A stretch of 64,000 nucleotides of DNA from positions 89,117,501-89,181,500 of the forward strand of contig CM074862.1 of NCBI GenBank assembly GCA_037501455.1. The letters are read 5' to 3'. The notes below the pieces were generated by a model, which saw only the letters and a list, made by a program, of their open reading frames with translations, was not told the DNA's origin and did not search any database. How positions within the stretch are numbered: position 1 is the stretch's first letter; every line of letters begins with the position of its first letter. Shown one piece after another: positions 9,577 through 20,996 of the stretch. The DNA is from Lantana camara. Lineage: Eukaryota > Streptophyta > Magnoliopsida > Lamiales > Verbenaceae. The position numbers and the translations under genes are program-made.

Positions 9577-10693
9577 TCCCGTCTAGGAAACTGTCCCCTT
9601 TATTGAACCGTCACGTACTTCCCAAGTCTCACGCGCCCCACGCGCATCAGCATTTAATGCTTAGACGCTCCAAGCGGTCAGAAGAAAGGACTGCATTTAA
9701 TGCATGGACGTTACAAGCAGTCAGTTGAAGAGACCGCATTTATGGCACAATCAGAAGGATGATTGCCCAACACGCCATGCGTCATACGAGCGCGACGCTC
9801 GAGGGATCGTATTGGTAAAATTCTACAGTCCTCATCACTAAGGACTATAGAATTTGGGGGTAAAATGATGAGGTCAAAATACATTCGTCCCACGTTTGGA
9901 CACGCGGCAACTCAAGATGACGACACCTATCCCCTTGTGATTAAGGTAATTATACACAAGCGCTCGGACCCTCAAGCATCAGCGTTCTTCAAGGACACGT
10001 GTCATCTCTGCTACGCGTACACGTGATCAACATCACCGCTCTCTAACGAGCGCGATTCATACTACATAGCTAAGGCTCCAACCAGTTAAGAAAGCCCTTT
10101 TCGAGCGCTACACTCATTCAGGGAAACTTACACTCCCCCTCATTTGATGAGCCTTGACCTTCATCCCCTAGCGGATTCCTTGGTCTCCAAGGCTCTTGGT
10201 TGACACGAGCGTGTTCTTAAGCCCTCGTTACCAACCCCTAAAACGGCTCTCTGACACCCCGTACATGTCCACGCACCTACCACTGTTGCCCACACTAACT
10301 TCCACCAACTTTTGCAGAAGATTCCTCCTAGGTTTCTCTCTCGCAATGCCACGTGTTAGGGCAACATTCGGCCAGGACCACACGGTGTAAATGACCAAAG
10401 GGTCCCTGACCCTCAACTATAAATACGCGAGTTCATCTTCTCCACTGTAAGCAACTTCCATTACTGCAACTCCATACTTAGCATATTCTCTCTTTCAGAT
10501 CATCATCTGACTTGAGCGTCGGAGAGCCAAACTGGGAATCACCCCCAGTTCCCCCAGCTTGGCCTTCTGACTTTGCCTTTGTGTTTGTCCTAGCAGGTAG
10601 ACCCCCCATCTTTCCCGGCGAACATCAACTGGTTTCCTCACCTAAACAAATTCTAAAGTGATTGGACTCTGTACCCGATATTCAAACCCATCA
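9577..10693 (+). repeat. Tat-type gypsy LTR (left copy), remainder after the GYP-N insertion
   Basis: This is the reverse complement of about 60190 down to 59184, at the other end of the window. Read on the plus strand it has TATAAATA at 10418-10425 and ends in CCCATCA at 10693. The LTR transcript therefore runs rightward, opposite to the Transposase_28 frame at 1-439. With the GYP-N insertion removed, the two divergent TATA boxes are about 0.9 kb apart. ORFs in this stretch have no recognisable product. Confidence 0.7.
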
Positions 10694-12470
10694 AACCCAA
10701 CCCGACCCGATCGATTTTCTTTTCTTTTTTTTTTTTTTTGAATTTTTTTAAATTCTATTTTATATTTAAATTATTGTAAAACTTGATAACAATATATAAA
10801 AATATATAGTTTGTAAGATTTGAAATAATTGCAATTAATATAAGATTAAAAAAAAATTAATATATAAATGTTATCAAGTTCTAATTCTAAGTGTAATTAT
10901 AGTTAAGTTCTATATTTGTATAAATTCCATCAATAGGGTAATTATGTAAAATATAAATTAGATACATAAACATTATTTAGATCGAATAATATATTTTCTA
11001 CTAAACTAATCAGAATGCAATTCTAATTCTTTAAGTCCAAATAAATACATTTCTTTTTGTCCATAAACTCCATTTAATTCTAATCATATTACAATCACAT
11101 ATGTCTTTCTAATTAATGATTTCACTAATGTTTGGATTTTTGGATTTTTTTGAAATTTATTGGGCGCCAAAATATCCTTACAATAATGATTTCACGAATG
11201 TTTAATTAAGTTAATTATGTAAACCAATATGTATTATAAATTATTATTGAAATTTTATAAGTACTTAATTATGAATAGGAATTTGGTTACAAGTGTAATC
11301 TTAATCAAATTCTAAATCTAACTCTAATAAATTGTACTCACATTAAAAACTTGTTTATAATCTTAATTAAGATCTAATTCTAAGTGTAATTATAATTAAA
11401 TTTTATATCAACTCTATTTAAATTCTTATTTATATAAATTTAATAAAATTCAATATGGCAATTATGTAAAATATAAATTAGATACATAAAAATTATTTCG
11501 ATCGAATAATATATTTTCTACTAAACTAATCATAATGCAATTTTAATTGTTTAACTTTAAATAAACACATCTCTTTTTGTCCGTAAACTTTTGTTTAATT
11601 CTAATCATATTACAATCATGTATGTCTTTCTAATTAACAAAATTGTATAATTTAGATAAATTATATAATATTAACATTATAAATCACGTTATTCTCAAAT
11701 AATAATCACATGTTTATAGAAAAAAATTATTTTACTAACTATTTTTTTAATAATCTATTTTGAAATTTATTGGTCGCTGAAATATCCTTACAATAATGAT
11801 TTCACTAATGTCTAATTAAGTTAATTATGTAAACCAATATGTATAATTATAAATTATTATTGAAATTTTATAAGTACTTAATTATGGATAGGAATTTGGT
11901 CACAAGTTTAATCTTAATCAAATTCTAAATCTAACTCTAATAAATTGTACCCACATTAAAATTTTATTTATAATCTTAATTAAGATCTAATTCTAAGTGT
12001 AATTATAATTAAGTTTTATATCAACTCTATTTAAATTCTTATTTATATAAATTTAATAAAATTCAATCAATAGGGCAATTATGTAAAATATAAATTAGAT
12101 ACATAATAATTATTTAGATCGAATGATATATTTTTTACTAAACTAATCATAATGTAATTCTAATTGTTTAAGTTTGAATAAATAAATCTCTTTTTTCTAT
12201 GAACTCCGTTTAATTCTAATTAGATTACAATCATGTATGTCTTTCTAATTAACAAAATTATATAATTTAGACAAATTATATAATATTAATATTATAATTC
12301 ACGTTATTCTTAATTAATAAATTAATTATTATTTTTTAAGTATATCTAATCCTAAACCAATTATCATTTTTTAAATTTTTATCTAATTATAATACACCAT
12401 ATAAATTAAATATATTAAATATATATTAAATATTTTTTTAAAAATTTCGGGTCGGGTTGGGTTGTTGGAT
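10694..12470. repeat. AT-rich tandem repeat (about 610 bp period) with inverted ends
   Basis: Two long copies start at about 11152 and 11762 (GAAATTTATTGG anchors 610 bp apart), and a partial earlier copy lies at about 10860-11110. The block is bounded by AACCCAACCCGACCCGA at about 10694 and its inverted form TCGGGTCGGGTTGGGTT at about 12448. No gene is seen. It could be a non-autonomous DNA element or satellite-like DNA; the class is not clear. Confidence 0.5.
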
Positions 12471-12599
12471 CACCCACATAATTTTTCGGATTGACTCGGG
12501 TCCATTTCGGGTCCGATCCAATCCGAAAACCTTCAACCCGAATCCGATATTTTTTGGGTTAGATCAGGTCGGGTTGACAGATCGGGTTGAGAATTGACA

Positions 12600-14560
12600 A
12601 CCCGATTCAATGCATATGTGCGGAATACAATTATTTGAAATGACATACAGTGGGTTTTACGCAAAAATACTAGAACTTTATGAGGAAATGAGAAAATTAG
12701 AGGTGACCCATATGGGGAATACATTTTCCTTCGGTTATAGACGCTTGTGGGAGTTTGATGGATTTCAAGAAAGGGAGCGTTGTTCATGAGCATGTTTTTG
12801 AATTGGGTTTTGAATCTGATTTATATAAATTACTAATGCACCCCTAGGCATGTATTCAAAGTGCAAGGAATTGGGGCGTGCAAGAGAAGTGTTTGATGGA
12901 ATGCTGCACAGAGTTCTTGTTTCTTGGAACAGTTTGATTTCTTGTTATAATTTCGATGGATACTTGAAAGAAGCATATTTTGACCATAGCATTTGTTTTT
13001 CGGGCTTGTACTTACACTGGGACCTTGAAGCTGGGAAGATATGTCCATGAATAATTGGTTAATAAGGTATATGAATGTGATACTGTGACCAGTAACATTA
13101 TTATCAACATGTATCCAAAATGTGCTGATTTATTACATTCAAGGGAAGTGTTTGAGAACATGGGAAGCCAGGATTTGGTGCCACGGAACTCACTTCTTGA
13201 CGGTTATATTGACAATCAATTATATCAGGAGGCAATAGAGCTCTTTAGGAAGCTGAAATGGAACGAAATTTCCAGCCTGATTTTATCACCTACGTGGCAC
13301 TTCTTTCTATTTGTACTCGACAAACTAACATAAATTTCATAGAATAACTTCGCTATGACATAATAAAACAAGGATTTGATTCCGCTCAAATTGTCGAGAA
13401 TGCTCTTGTGGATGCTTATGGTAAAGTTGATAGAGTGGAGGATTCACTTCAACAATTTGAGAACATGGAAGTTCGAGATATAGTTGCATGGAATTCTGTA
13501 CTTCCTTCTTGTGGCCACTCAGAGAATGGTGATCTTGGTTTCAAACTGCTTAACAGGATGAGAGTGGAGGGAATGGAGCCAGATATACCTACTTTCTCGA
13601 GTGCATTGCCTTTGTGTCCTTATATCATTGCCAGACGGCAAGGGAAAAAGATGCATGGCTGCATGTTTAGATTGAGGTTTGATTCCATTGTCCCAATTGG
13701 GAATGCTTTGATCGAAATGCACTCAAACACTGGTATCTTGACAAATTTAATACTTGTATTTGAGCATATGAAAATAAGAGAATTAGTTTCATGGACAGCG
13801 ATCATTTCTTCATATGGGATGCATGGCGAGGGAAGAAAAGCTCTTGAAGCATTTCAGCATATGATCGATTCTGGTATTTGTCCTGATCACATTGTCTTTA
13901 TTGCTATCATGCATGCATACAGCCATTCTGTTTTGGTCCAAGAAGGGAGAGCTTATTTTGAACAGATGAAGAAAGATTACAATCTTGAGCCTAGGCTTGA
14001 ACATTATGCTTGTGTAGTTGATTTTCTATCGCGCTCTGCCCACATAGCTGAAGCAGAGCAGTTCATTCTTTCCATGCCAAATAAAGTCGGATGCAAGTAT
14101 AAGGGGTTTGCTACTTAGTTCTTGCAGAGCAAGTGAAGATGTTAAGGTTGCAGAACGTGTGTCAGAAAAAGTTCTTGAACTATATACAAATCATCCAGGT
14201 TTTCATGTTTTGGCCTCAAATGTGTACGCTGCATTGGGGAGATGGGAAAAAGTAAGAAAGATAAGAACATCTTTAAAAGCTAAAGGACTCAAGAAAGACC
14301 CTGGTTGTAATTGGCTGGAGATTGAAAATAAGGTTTACTATTTTGGAGCTGATGATAAATCCTTTAACGAATGAAAAGAAGTCATTGAGTTATTGGATTG
14401 CATCTCCCATTTGATGGCTAAGGAAGGATATGCTGCTGATGTCAAGATTTGTGTTGCATGATGTTGAGGAGGATGGGAAATTGGACATGCTTTGTGGACA
14501 CAATGAAAGGCTTGCAATAGGATATGGCTTATTACATACAAAAAATTGCTTTGGTGAAGG
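12600..14560 (+). pseudogene. PLS/DYW-type pentatricopeptide repeat (PPR) gene, decayed
   Basis: PPR-like reading frames follow one another in several registers. They include LGRAREVFDGML with VLVSWNSLIS; a long stretch at 13408-14118 with VRDIVAWNSVL, GNALIEMHS and LVSWTAIISSYGMHGEG; then an E-domain end (KVAERVSEKVLEL, LKKDPGCNWLEIENKVY) at 14108-14374 and the start of a DYW region to about 14560. Breaks include stops near 13050 and 13333 and frame changes near 14110 and 14450. Intact family members are organelle RNA-binding proteins for RNA editing or processing. The pattern recalls the Arabidopsis At3g03580-type family. The DYW end is missing. Parts recur at 16290-16625 and 30190-30597, so the gene was copied along with the GST cluster. 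Confidence 0.85.
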
Positions 14561-15039
14561 TAAACAAAAATAATTCTCATTACTTGTATCACACCATAGT
14601 CCCAACAATATGTGATTATAAAAAAAGTTTTACAATTGCCGAGATTCTTGGTTGTAGTTAGAGACCTAAGCAATATTCTTTGGAAACACATCAATTTTGC
14701 TTAACTACTGTCTTGATTTTCCCTTTTTATCTTTTGAAACTGTCAAATATTCATTCTGATAATCGTGGTTCACCATCAAACTAACACCAAAACTAAAAAG
14801 TATAATGTTCAGACAACCAAATCAGAACCAAAAATAAATTCTTTCTTAACAAGATTGTCATTGAGAACAAAAAATGCAGGGGAAACAAACATTTTAAAGT
14901 GAAACTTTTATTAGATTGTCCCAAACCGAATCTTGTGAATTCTATCTCATGCAGCTTTGAGTCACTCAGAACCAAAAAGGCAGGGAACAATCATATCAAA
15001 GTGATACTTCTCTTTATTGTGAAGCATTTTAGTTCTATT
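14561..15039. repeat. Duplicated spacer downstream of GST1
   Basis: No gene. The sequence around GTCCCAACAATATGTGATT, AATGTTCAGACAACC and GTGAAACTTTTATTA recurs at 16880-17395, 19310-19879, 30760-31170 and 56010-56506. It marks the 3' side of each GST duplication unit and probably includes GST 3' UTR. Confidence 0.7.
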
Positions 15040-15794
15040 TTAATCTGCTTTCTTCAGATACGGTTCACGCATGGCCTTGAATTTCTCAACCATTTTGTCT
15101 CGAGGTGGCCAGCATTCTTTAATTAATGGATGCTCTGAAAAGGTATTCATCCATGCATCTAACAGTGGAAATCCCTCTTTGTCTACTACTTTCAGGTCAA
15201 TTATCTCTTCCAAGATGCTGATCAAATTAGCCATCCAACCCAATACAAGATCCAGATAACCAATCGTTTCACCCCCAAAGAACTTCTTCCCTTTGAGCAG
15301 TTCTTCTAAGAATTTCAGGTTCGCAACTGCTTGAGCTGTGGCTTCCTCTTGCCCCTTTTCTTGAGAGATGAAAACACTCCATATCGATGGCATAACCTGC
15401 TTTCATGGTTACTTTTTGTCCAAGATTAGTAATTTCTGATTGTCAAAATATATTTTGAGGCAAAATGATTAACTATATATACCTTGTCATCTCCAAATCT
15501 TGCCCAAAATCGAACCATGGCTTTCTCATAAGGATCTTGAGGAAGCAGAGGACTCTGCTTCCACATCTCGTCGATGTATTCAAGAATCACAAGCGACTCA
15601 CAGATTGGCTTTCCATTGTGCACAAGAACTGGAACCTTCTTGTGTACAAGATTGTACTCCAGGAGTGAAGGACTCTTGCTTTTCAGATCCTCCAATATGG
15701 TTTCATACTCTAAACCTTTGAACTTGAGTGCATGTACGGCCCTCACAGCATAGGGACTTGACCATGTCATGAACAACTTCAAGTCTTCTGCCAT
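15040..15794 (-). CDS. GST1: tau-class glutathione S-transferase
   Basis: Two exons, 15794-15483 and 15396-15040, joined by an 86-bp GT-AG intron, encode 222 residues, the usual tau-class length. The N-terminal thioredoxin-like domain has the WSSPY active-site region (serine activates glutathione), [23 protein letters not shown] with the ES glutathione-binding pair, and the all-alpha C-terminal domain contains IWSVF and ends in FKAMREPYLKKAD. These cytosolic enzymes conjugate glutathione to xenobiotics and oxidised metabolites and are commonly stress-induced. The intron position equals that of the three sister genes. TATA box and a weakened as-1-like element lie upstream. No disabling change is seen. 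Exact substrate and Arabidopsis orthologue cannot be assigned. Confidence 0.93.
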
Positions 15795-15831
15795 TTTACT
15801 TTGACAGGGAATTTGGGATGATTAGTAGTTA

Positions 15832-16076
15832 TATTTATAATTACAAGAAATAATTTTATGGTCCTTTTTTTTTTTTTTCCATTTTTTCATATTATGCAGA
15901 ATATACTTTTCAAATTATGTAAGGTTAGGTTTTATCGCCAGCATTCATTGGGTTGATCGATTATGTCATTTTTGACAGGCATGTACAAGGAGCCAAACTT
16001 TGTAACTTGCTCTTATGTTTTCCACAATAACCTGCGGACTGGGTAATTATTCCAGATTTTGTCAGCACATGCGTTA
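15832..16076 (-). promoter_or_regulatory. GST1 promoter: TATA box and eroded as-1-like element
   Basis: TATAAATA is on the minus strand at 15839-15832. At 16076-16060 the minus strand reads TAACG-N7-TGACA, equivalent to TGACG-N7-TGACA in GST2 and GST4 with one half-site changed. as-1/ocs elements are bound by TGA bZIP factors in many GST promoters. Confidence 0.6.
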
Positions 16077-16289
16077 GCAATTATAAATAGACATGAATGT
16101 AGCTGTTTCTATTTGGCTGTAATCATGGGTAGTTAAGGATAAGGTCATAAAAGCATGTTTATTCCTAGAAATGGTGGGCCAATAGTCAGGAGAGAGAATG
16201 GTGGATTTTTTTATACGGTTCGACAGGTAAATTAAATGGTTCGGATTTAATATTTATGTTTATTTTTTACAATCTGACTGTATTTTGTA

Positions 16290-16625
16290 TGTAGATGCTA
16301 GAAGAAATCTAGGCTTGAACATTATGCTTGTGTTGATCTTCTCTCACGTACTGGTCACTTGGCTGAAACAGAGAAATTCATTCTTTCCTTGCCAGGAAAG
16401 CCTGATGCAAGTATCTGGGATGTGTGTGCTACTTAGTTCTTGCAGAGCAAGCGAAGATATTAAGGTTGCAGAATGCGTCAAAAAATGTTCTTGAACTGAA
16501 TACAAATGATCCAGGCTATCATAGTTCGGCCTCAAATGTGTACGCTTCATTGGGGAGATAGGAACAAGTAAGAAAGATAAGAACATCTTTAAAAGCTAAA
16601 GGACTCGAGAAAGACCCTGGTTGAG
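16290..16625 (+). pseudogene. PPR 3' fragment between GST1 and GST2
   Basis: This matches 13985-14320 of the larger PPR relic (LNIMLV region, LLSSCRASEDIKVAE, LGR, KIRTSLKAKGLEKDPG), with stops and frame changes including a TAG near 16560. It is a by-product of the GST-unit duplication. About 260 bp of unrecognised sequence follows. Confidence 0.8.
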
Positions 16626-17395
16626 GTTGTGTGATCATTGGTGATGACAGTATTTCCCACTGATAAGTTGTTGATTTGAAGAATCTGTAGATTTACCAGC
16701 TTGAATGAGATCCCAGAATCGATTCCAAGTGATCATAATGACACGAGAACTGATGCTATTGGGCCAGACATAAGTGCTATAACATCCATACGGTATGAAT
16801 GAGCGAGTTTCTTCTGCATTTCTTTATAGTCTTTTAACAATAAATGGAGCAAAACTTCCTAATCTAATATCTGTAACTATGCAGGTGATCATTGAAATGT
16901 TGCTGAAGCATATAATGCTCCTTTGTTCTACATGCTGAAGGTAAACAAAACTAATTCTCATCACTAATATCACACCATAGTCCCAACAATATTTGATTAT
17001 AGAAATAATTTTAGGATTCCAGAGATTCATGATTGTGGTTAGAGATCTAAGCATATGCTTTGAAAAGACTTCAATTTTGCTTAATGTCTTGATTCTCCCC
17101 TTTTGCCTTCTGAAACTGCCAAATATGCATTCAGATAGTCATGGTTCACCATCAAACTAAAAAGTATAATGTTCAGACAACAAAACCAGAAGCAAAAGTG
17201 TTTCTTATCAAGAATGTCACTTAGAAACAAAAATGCTGGGGAGACAAACATTTTGAAGTGAGACCTTTATTTATTGTTACAAACTGAACCACTTGAATTC
17301 TATTTCACACAGCTTTTGGAGTCACTCAAGACATAAAAGGCAGGGAAATAATCATATCAAAGGGACACACAAACTGAAAACACATTAGCTCTATT

Positions 17396-18153
17396 TCATG
17401 CTGCTGCTTTCTTCAGATACAGTTCGCGCATGGCCTTAAATTTCTCAATCATTTTGTCTCGAGGTGGCCAGCATTCTTTGATTAATGGATCCTCTGCAAA
17501 GGTATTCATCCATACATCTAACAGTGGAAATCTCTCTTTGTCTAATAATTTCAGGTCAATTATCTCGTCCCAGATGCTGATTAAATTAACCATCCAACCC
17601 AATGCAAGATCCAGATAGCCAATCGTCTCACCTCCAAAAAACTTCTTCCCTTGGAGCTGTTCTTCCAAGAATTTCAGGTTCACAACTGCTTGAGCCATGG
17701 ATTCCTCTTGCTCCTTCCCTTGAGAGGTGAAAGCACTCCATATCGATATCATAACCTGCTTTCATGGTTATTTTTTGCCCAAGATTAATAGTTTCTGATT
17801 ATCAAAATAAATCTTGAGGTAAAATGATCAACTACATATACCTTGTCATCTCCAAATTTTGCCCAGAATCGAGCCATGGCTTTCTCGTAAGGATCTTGAG
17901 GAAGGAGAGGACTCTGCTTCCATGTCTCATCAATGTATTCAAGAATCACAAGTGACTCACAGATTGGCTTTCCATTGTGCACAAGAACTGGAACCTTCTT
18001 GTATACAGGATTGCACTCCAGGAGTGAAGGACTCTTGCTGCTCAGATCTTCCAGTATGCTTTCATACTCTAAACCTTTGATCTTGAGTGCATGTTCAACC
18101 CTCATAGAAAAGGGGCTTGACCATGTCTTGAACAGCTTCAATTCTTCAGCCAT
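17396..18153 (-). CDS. GST2: tau-class glutathione S-transferase
   Basis: Exons 18153-17842 and 17755-17396 (86-bp GT-AG intron) encode 223 residues. The active-site region is [18 protein letters not shown]; the ES pair lies in [11 protein letters not shown]; the C-terminal domain contains [21 protein letters not shown] and ends KKAAA. All family landmarks are present and the frame is intact. It is closest in layout to GST3 and GST4. Its promoter has a canonical TATAAATA (18198-18191) and a well-formed TGACG-N7-TGACA element (18449-18433), so it is a good candidate for an inducible, functional member. Expected role: cytosolic glutathione conjugation or peroxide detoxification. Confidence 0.94.
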
Positions 18154-18190
18154 TTTGCCTTGACAGGGGATTTGGGATGATTAGTAGTTA

Positions 18191-18449
18191 TATTTATAAT
18201 TGCAATAAATAATTTTATTTAGTCTTCTTTCTTTTTACTTATTATGCAGAATAGACTTTTCAAATTATGTAAGGTTAGGTCTGATGGCCGACATTCATTG
18301 AGTTGATAAATCATGTGTTTTTGGACAGACATGAAGAGTGCTGGTAAGGAATCAAACTTTGTAATTTACTCTTAATTTTTTCCATACTGAGCTGTGGGCT
18401 ACAGGGCTGGGTTATTATATTGTTCCGGGTTTTGTCAGCACATACGTCA
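18191..18449 (-). promoter_or_regulatory. GST2 promoter: TATA box and as-1-like element
   Basis: TATAAATA is on the minus strand at 18198-18191. TGACGTATGTGCTGACA is on the minus strand at 18449-18433, about 280-296 nt upstream of the ATG. The two half-sites have the 7-nt spacing typical of as-1. A shared TTAAGGATAAGGTCATAAA block follows near 18508. Confidence 0.65.
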
Positions 18450-18559
18450 ACAATAATTAAATAGACAGGAAGATAGTTTCTGGTACTTGGCTTTAATCAT
18501 GGGTAGTTAAGGATAAGGTCATAAAGGCTTGTTTATCCCTAGAAATAGTGGGCCATCAT

Positions 18560-19879
18560 AAGAGAGTCATGTGAGAGAAAGGAGAATTTTTATTTTTTAT
18601 TTTTGTATGGTTCTTGTTAGATATATGGAACTTGGGTATCTTTCATTTCAGAAACGATCCTTCCGATCCTTATAATTTACTAATAATATATTATAAATAC
18701 CCCTTTGTTAGGTTTTGTTAAGGATTAAGAAGTTTCCTGTTAAGATTTTGATCTACAGAACCGGTGTCATCTCATAACTATTACAGTGAGTTTCATATAT
18801 TTCGATTACATACAAAAAATGGTACTCTTTAGCTGGCGATGAAGAATCTCTGAGTTTGTGGGGATTGCCACACTGTCATGAAATCCATATAGAAAATCAC
18901 GCATAGAGAAATATTAGATTGGCATGCTAATTGCTTTCATTTGTTTAAAGATGAATCTTGTAGCTGTTGTGATCATTGGTGATGGAACTTTTTGTATCAC
19001 TTATTGATTTTAAGTATCTGTAAACTTACGATCTGGAACGAGATCCAATGATGGATCCCTAGTGATCATAATGAGACGAGAACTGATGCTAGAGGGTCAA
19101 ATTAAATTTGCCTTTTCTGTTCATTTTATTGATGAATATATCTAATAATTACAGAAGTGATTGGTAGTGCTGATTATGAAGATGCTTTGGAGGATTTTCA
19201 GACATAAAGTGCCACACCATCCATATGGTATGAGTGAGATTTATACTCTTTTAACATTAGATGGGGCAAAACTTCCTAAATCTAATATCTTTGAGTCTTT
19301 GACTATGCAGGTGATCATTTGAAATGGTGCTTAAGCATATAGAGCTCCTTTGATCAAGCCTTTGGCTATCCATGTATAGTTATACACATGCTGAAGGTAA
19401 ACAAAACTACTCCTCATCGGTCATCACTAATATCACACCATAGTGGCAGCATTATGTGATTATAGAAATGAGATTGAAGTTGCAGAGATTCTTGGTTGTG
19501 GCTAGAGAGAGATCTAAGCAATATACTTTGAAAACACTTCAAGTTTGCTCACCTAACGTCTTGATTCTCCCTTTTTGCCTTTTGAAACTGTTAAATTTGC
19601 GTTCAGATAGTCGTGGTTCACCATCAACCTTAACATTTTAACTTCCCGCCTAACATCACTCCAAGGATAAAAAAATATAATGTTCAGACAACCCACCAGA
19701 ACCAAGATTCAAGTTTTTTCTTGTCAAGATTGTCATTGAGAATCAAAAATGCTGGGATAACAAACATTTTGAACTGAAACTTTTATTAATCGTTACAAAC
19801 TGAACCACATCAATTCTATTTCAGGCACTTTTGAATTAGTCACAACAAAAACACAAACTGAAAACACATTAGTTCTATT
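18560..19879. repeat. Duplicated spacer between GST2 promoter and GST3
   Basis: No intact gene. About 18960-19250 resembles 16620-16810 and 31180-31400 (TGATCATAATGAGACGAGAACTG and ATCCATATGGTATGA anchors). 19310-19879 is the GST 3' spacer module. Small ORFs here have no recognised product. Confidence 0.6.
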
Positions 19880-20635
19880 TCATGCTGCTGCTTTCTTCAG
19901 ATACGGTTCGAGTATGGCCTTAAATTTCTGAGCCATGTCGTCTCGAGGTGGCCAGCATTCTTTAACTAATGGATCCTCTGCAAAGGTATTCATCCATACA
20001 TATAACAGTGGAAATCTCTCTTTGTCCATTAATTTCAGGTCAGTCATCTCTTCCAAGATGCTGAGATCAATCATCCGACCTAATACAAGATCCAGATAAC
20101 CGATCGTCTCACCTCCAAAGAACTTCTTCCCTTGGAGCTGTTTTTCTAAGAATTTCAGGTTATCTACTGCTTCAGCCATAGCTTCCTCGTGCTCCTTCCC
20201 TTGAGTGATGAACACTCTCCATATCGACCGCATAACCTGCTTTCATGTTGAGTTTTATGTCCAAGATCAATAATTTCTGATTATCAAAACAAATATCGAG
20301 GTAAAATGATCAACTATATATACCTTCTCATCTGCAAATTTCGCCCAGAATCGAGCCATGGCTTTCTCGTAAGGATCTTGAGGAAGGAGAGGACTCTGTT
20401 TCCATGTCTCGTCGATGTATTCAAGAATCACAAGCGACTCACAGATTGGCTTTCCATTGTGCACAAGAACTGGAATCTTCTTGTATACAGGATTGTACTC
20501 CAGGAGTGAAGGACTCTTGCTGCTCAGATCTTCGAGTATGCTTTCATACTCGAAACCTTTGATCTTGAGTGCATGTTCAACCCTGAAAGCAAAGGGACTT
20601 AACTCTATCTTGAACAGCTTCAATTCCTCTGCCAT
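19880..20635 (-). CDS. GST3: tau-class glutathione S-transferase, most divergent copy
   Basis: Exons 20635-20324 and 20236-19880 (87-bp GT-AG intron) encode 222 residues. The serine of the SPF active-site motif and the ES pair are kept, but the preceding tryptophan seen in the sisters (TWSSPF) is replaced (KIELSPF). The conserved LGW of the C-terminal domain reads LGR, and a residue is missing after MIDL. The TATA box region is altered (TAATTATTA on the plus strand where the sisters have TATTTATA). The frame is open, so it may still make a protein, but constraint looks relaxed. It is the last gene before the large repeat-rich gap. Confidence 0.88.
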
Positions 20636-20996
20636 AGTATTGCTTTGACAGGGAACTTGAGATGACTAGTAGTTATAATTATTAATTACCATAAGAAATA
20701 ATGATATTGGGTTTTTTAATTTTTTCTTGCTATGCTGAATGTACTTTATAAATTATGAAAGTCAAGGTTTTGAAAGGCGTAAGGAGTGTTGACCGTTGAT
20801 AAGGAATCAAACTTTGTATTTTACTGTATTTTTCCCACAATGAGCGGTGGAATGAGTCAAAGATGGAGCCCAAGGGGGCATGGTTTGCCCCCACCCTCTA
20901 AATCTTAGTTAAAATTTTATAATTTTGATTTCATCTCTCATTTTATCTTTGGACTGAGTTATTATATTGTTCCAGATTTGGTCAGCACATAGGTCA
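20636..20996 (-). promoter_or_regulatory. GST3 promoter: degraded TATA, 5'-shifted as-1-like element
   Basis: The minus strand at 20996-20980 reads TGACC-N7-TGACC where GST2/GST4 have TGACG-N7-TGACA. Compared with the sisters, about 90-100 bp (about 20855-20955, with GGGGGCATGGTTTGCCCCC) is extra between TATA and this element, pushing it to about 345 nt from the ATG. Confidence 0.5.

Noticed and set aside
10694..10712. AACCCAACCC motif considered as interstitial telomere sequence
   Set aside because: It does not repeat as TTTAGGG units and is paired with an inverted copy, so it is not telomeric.
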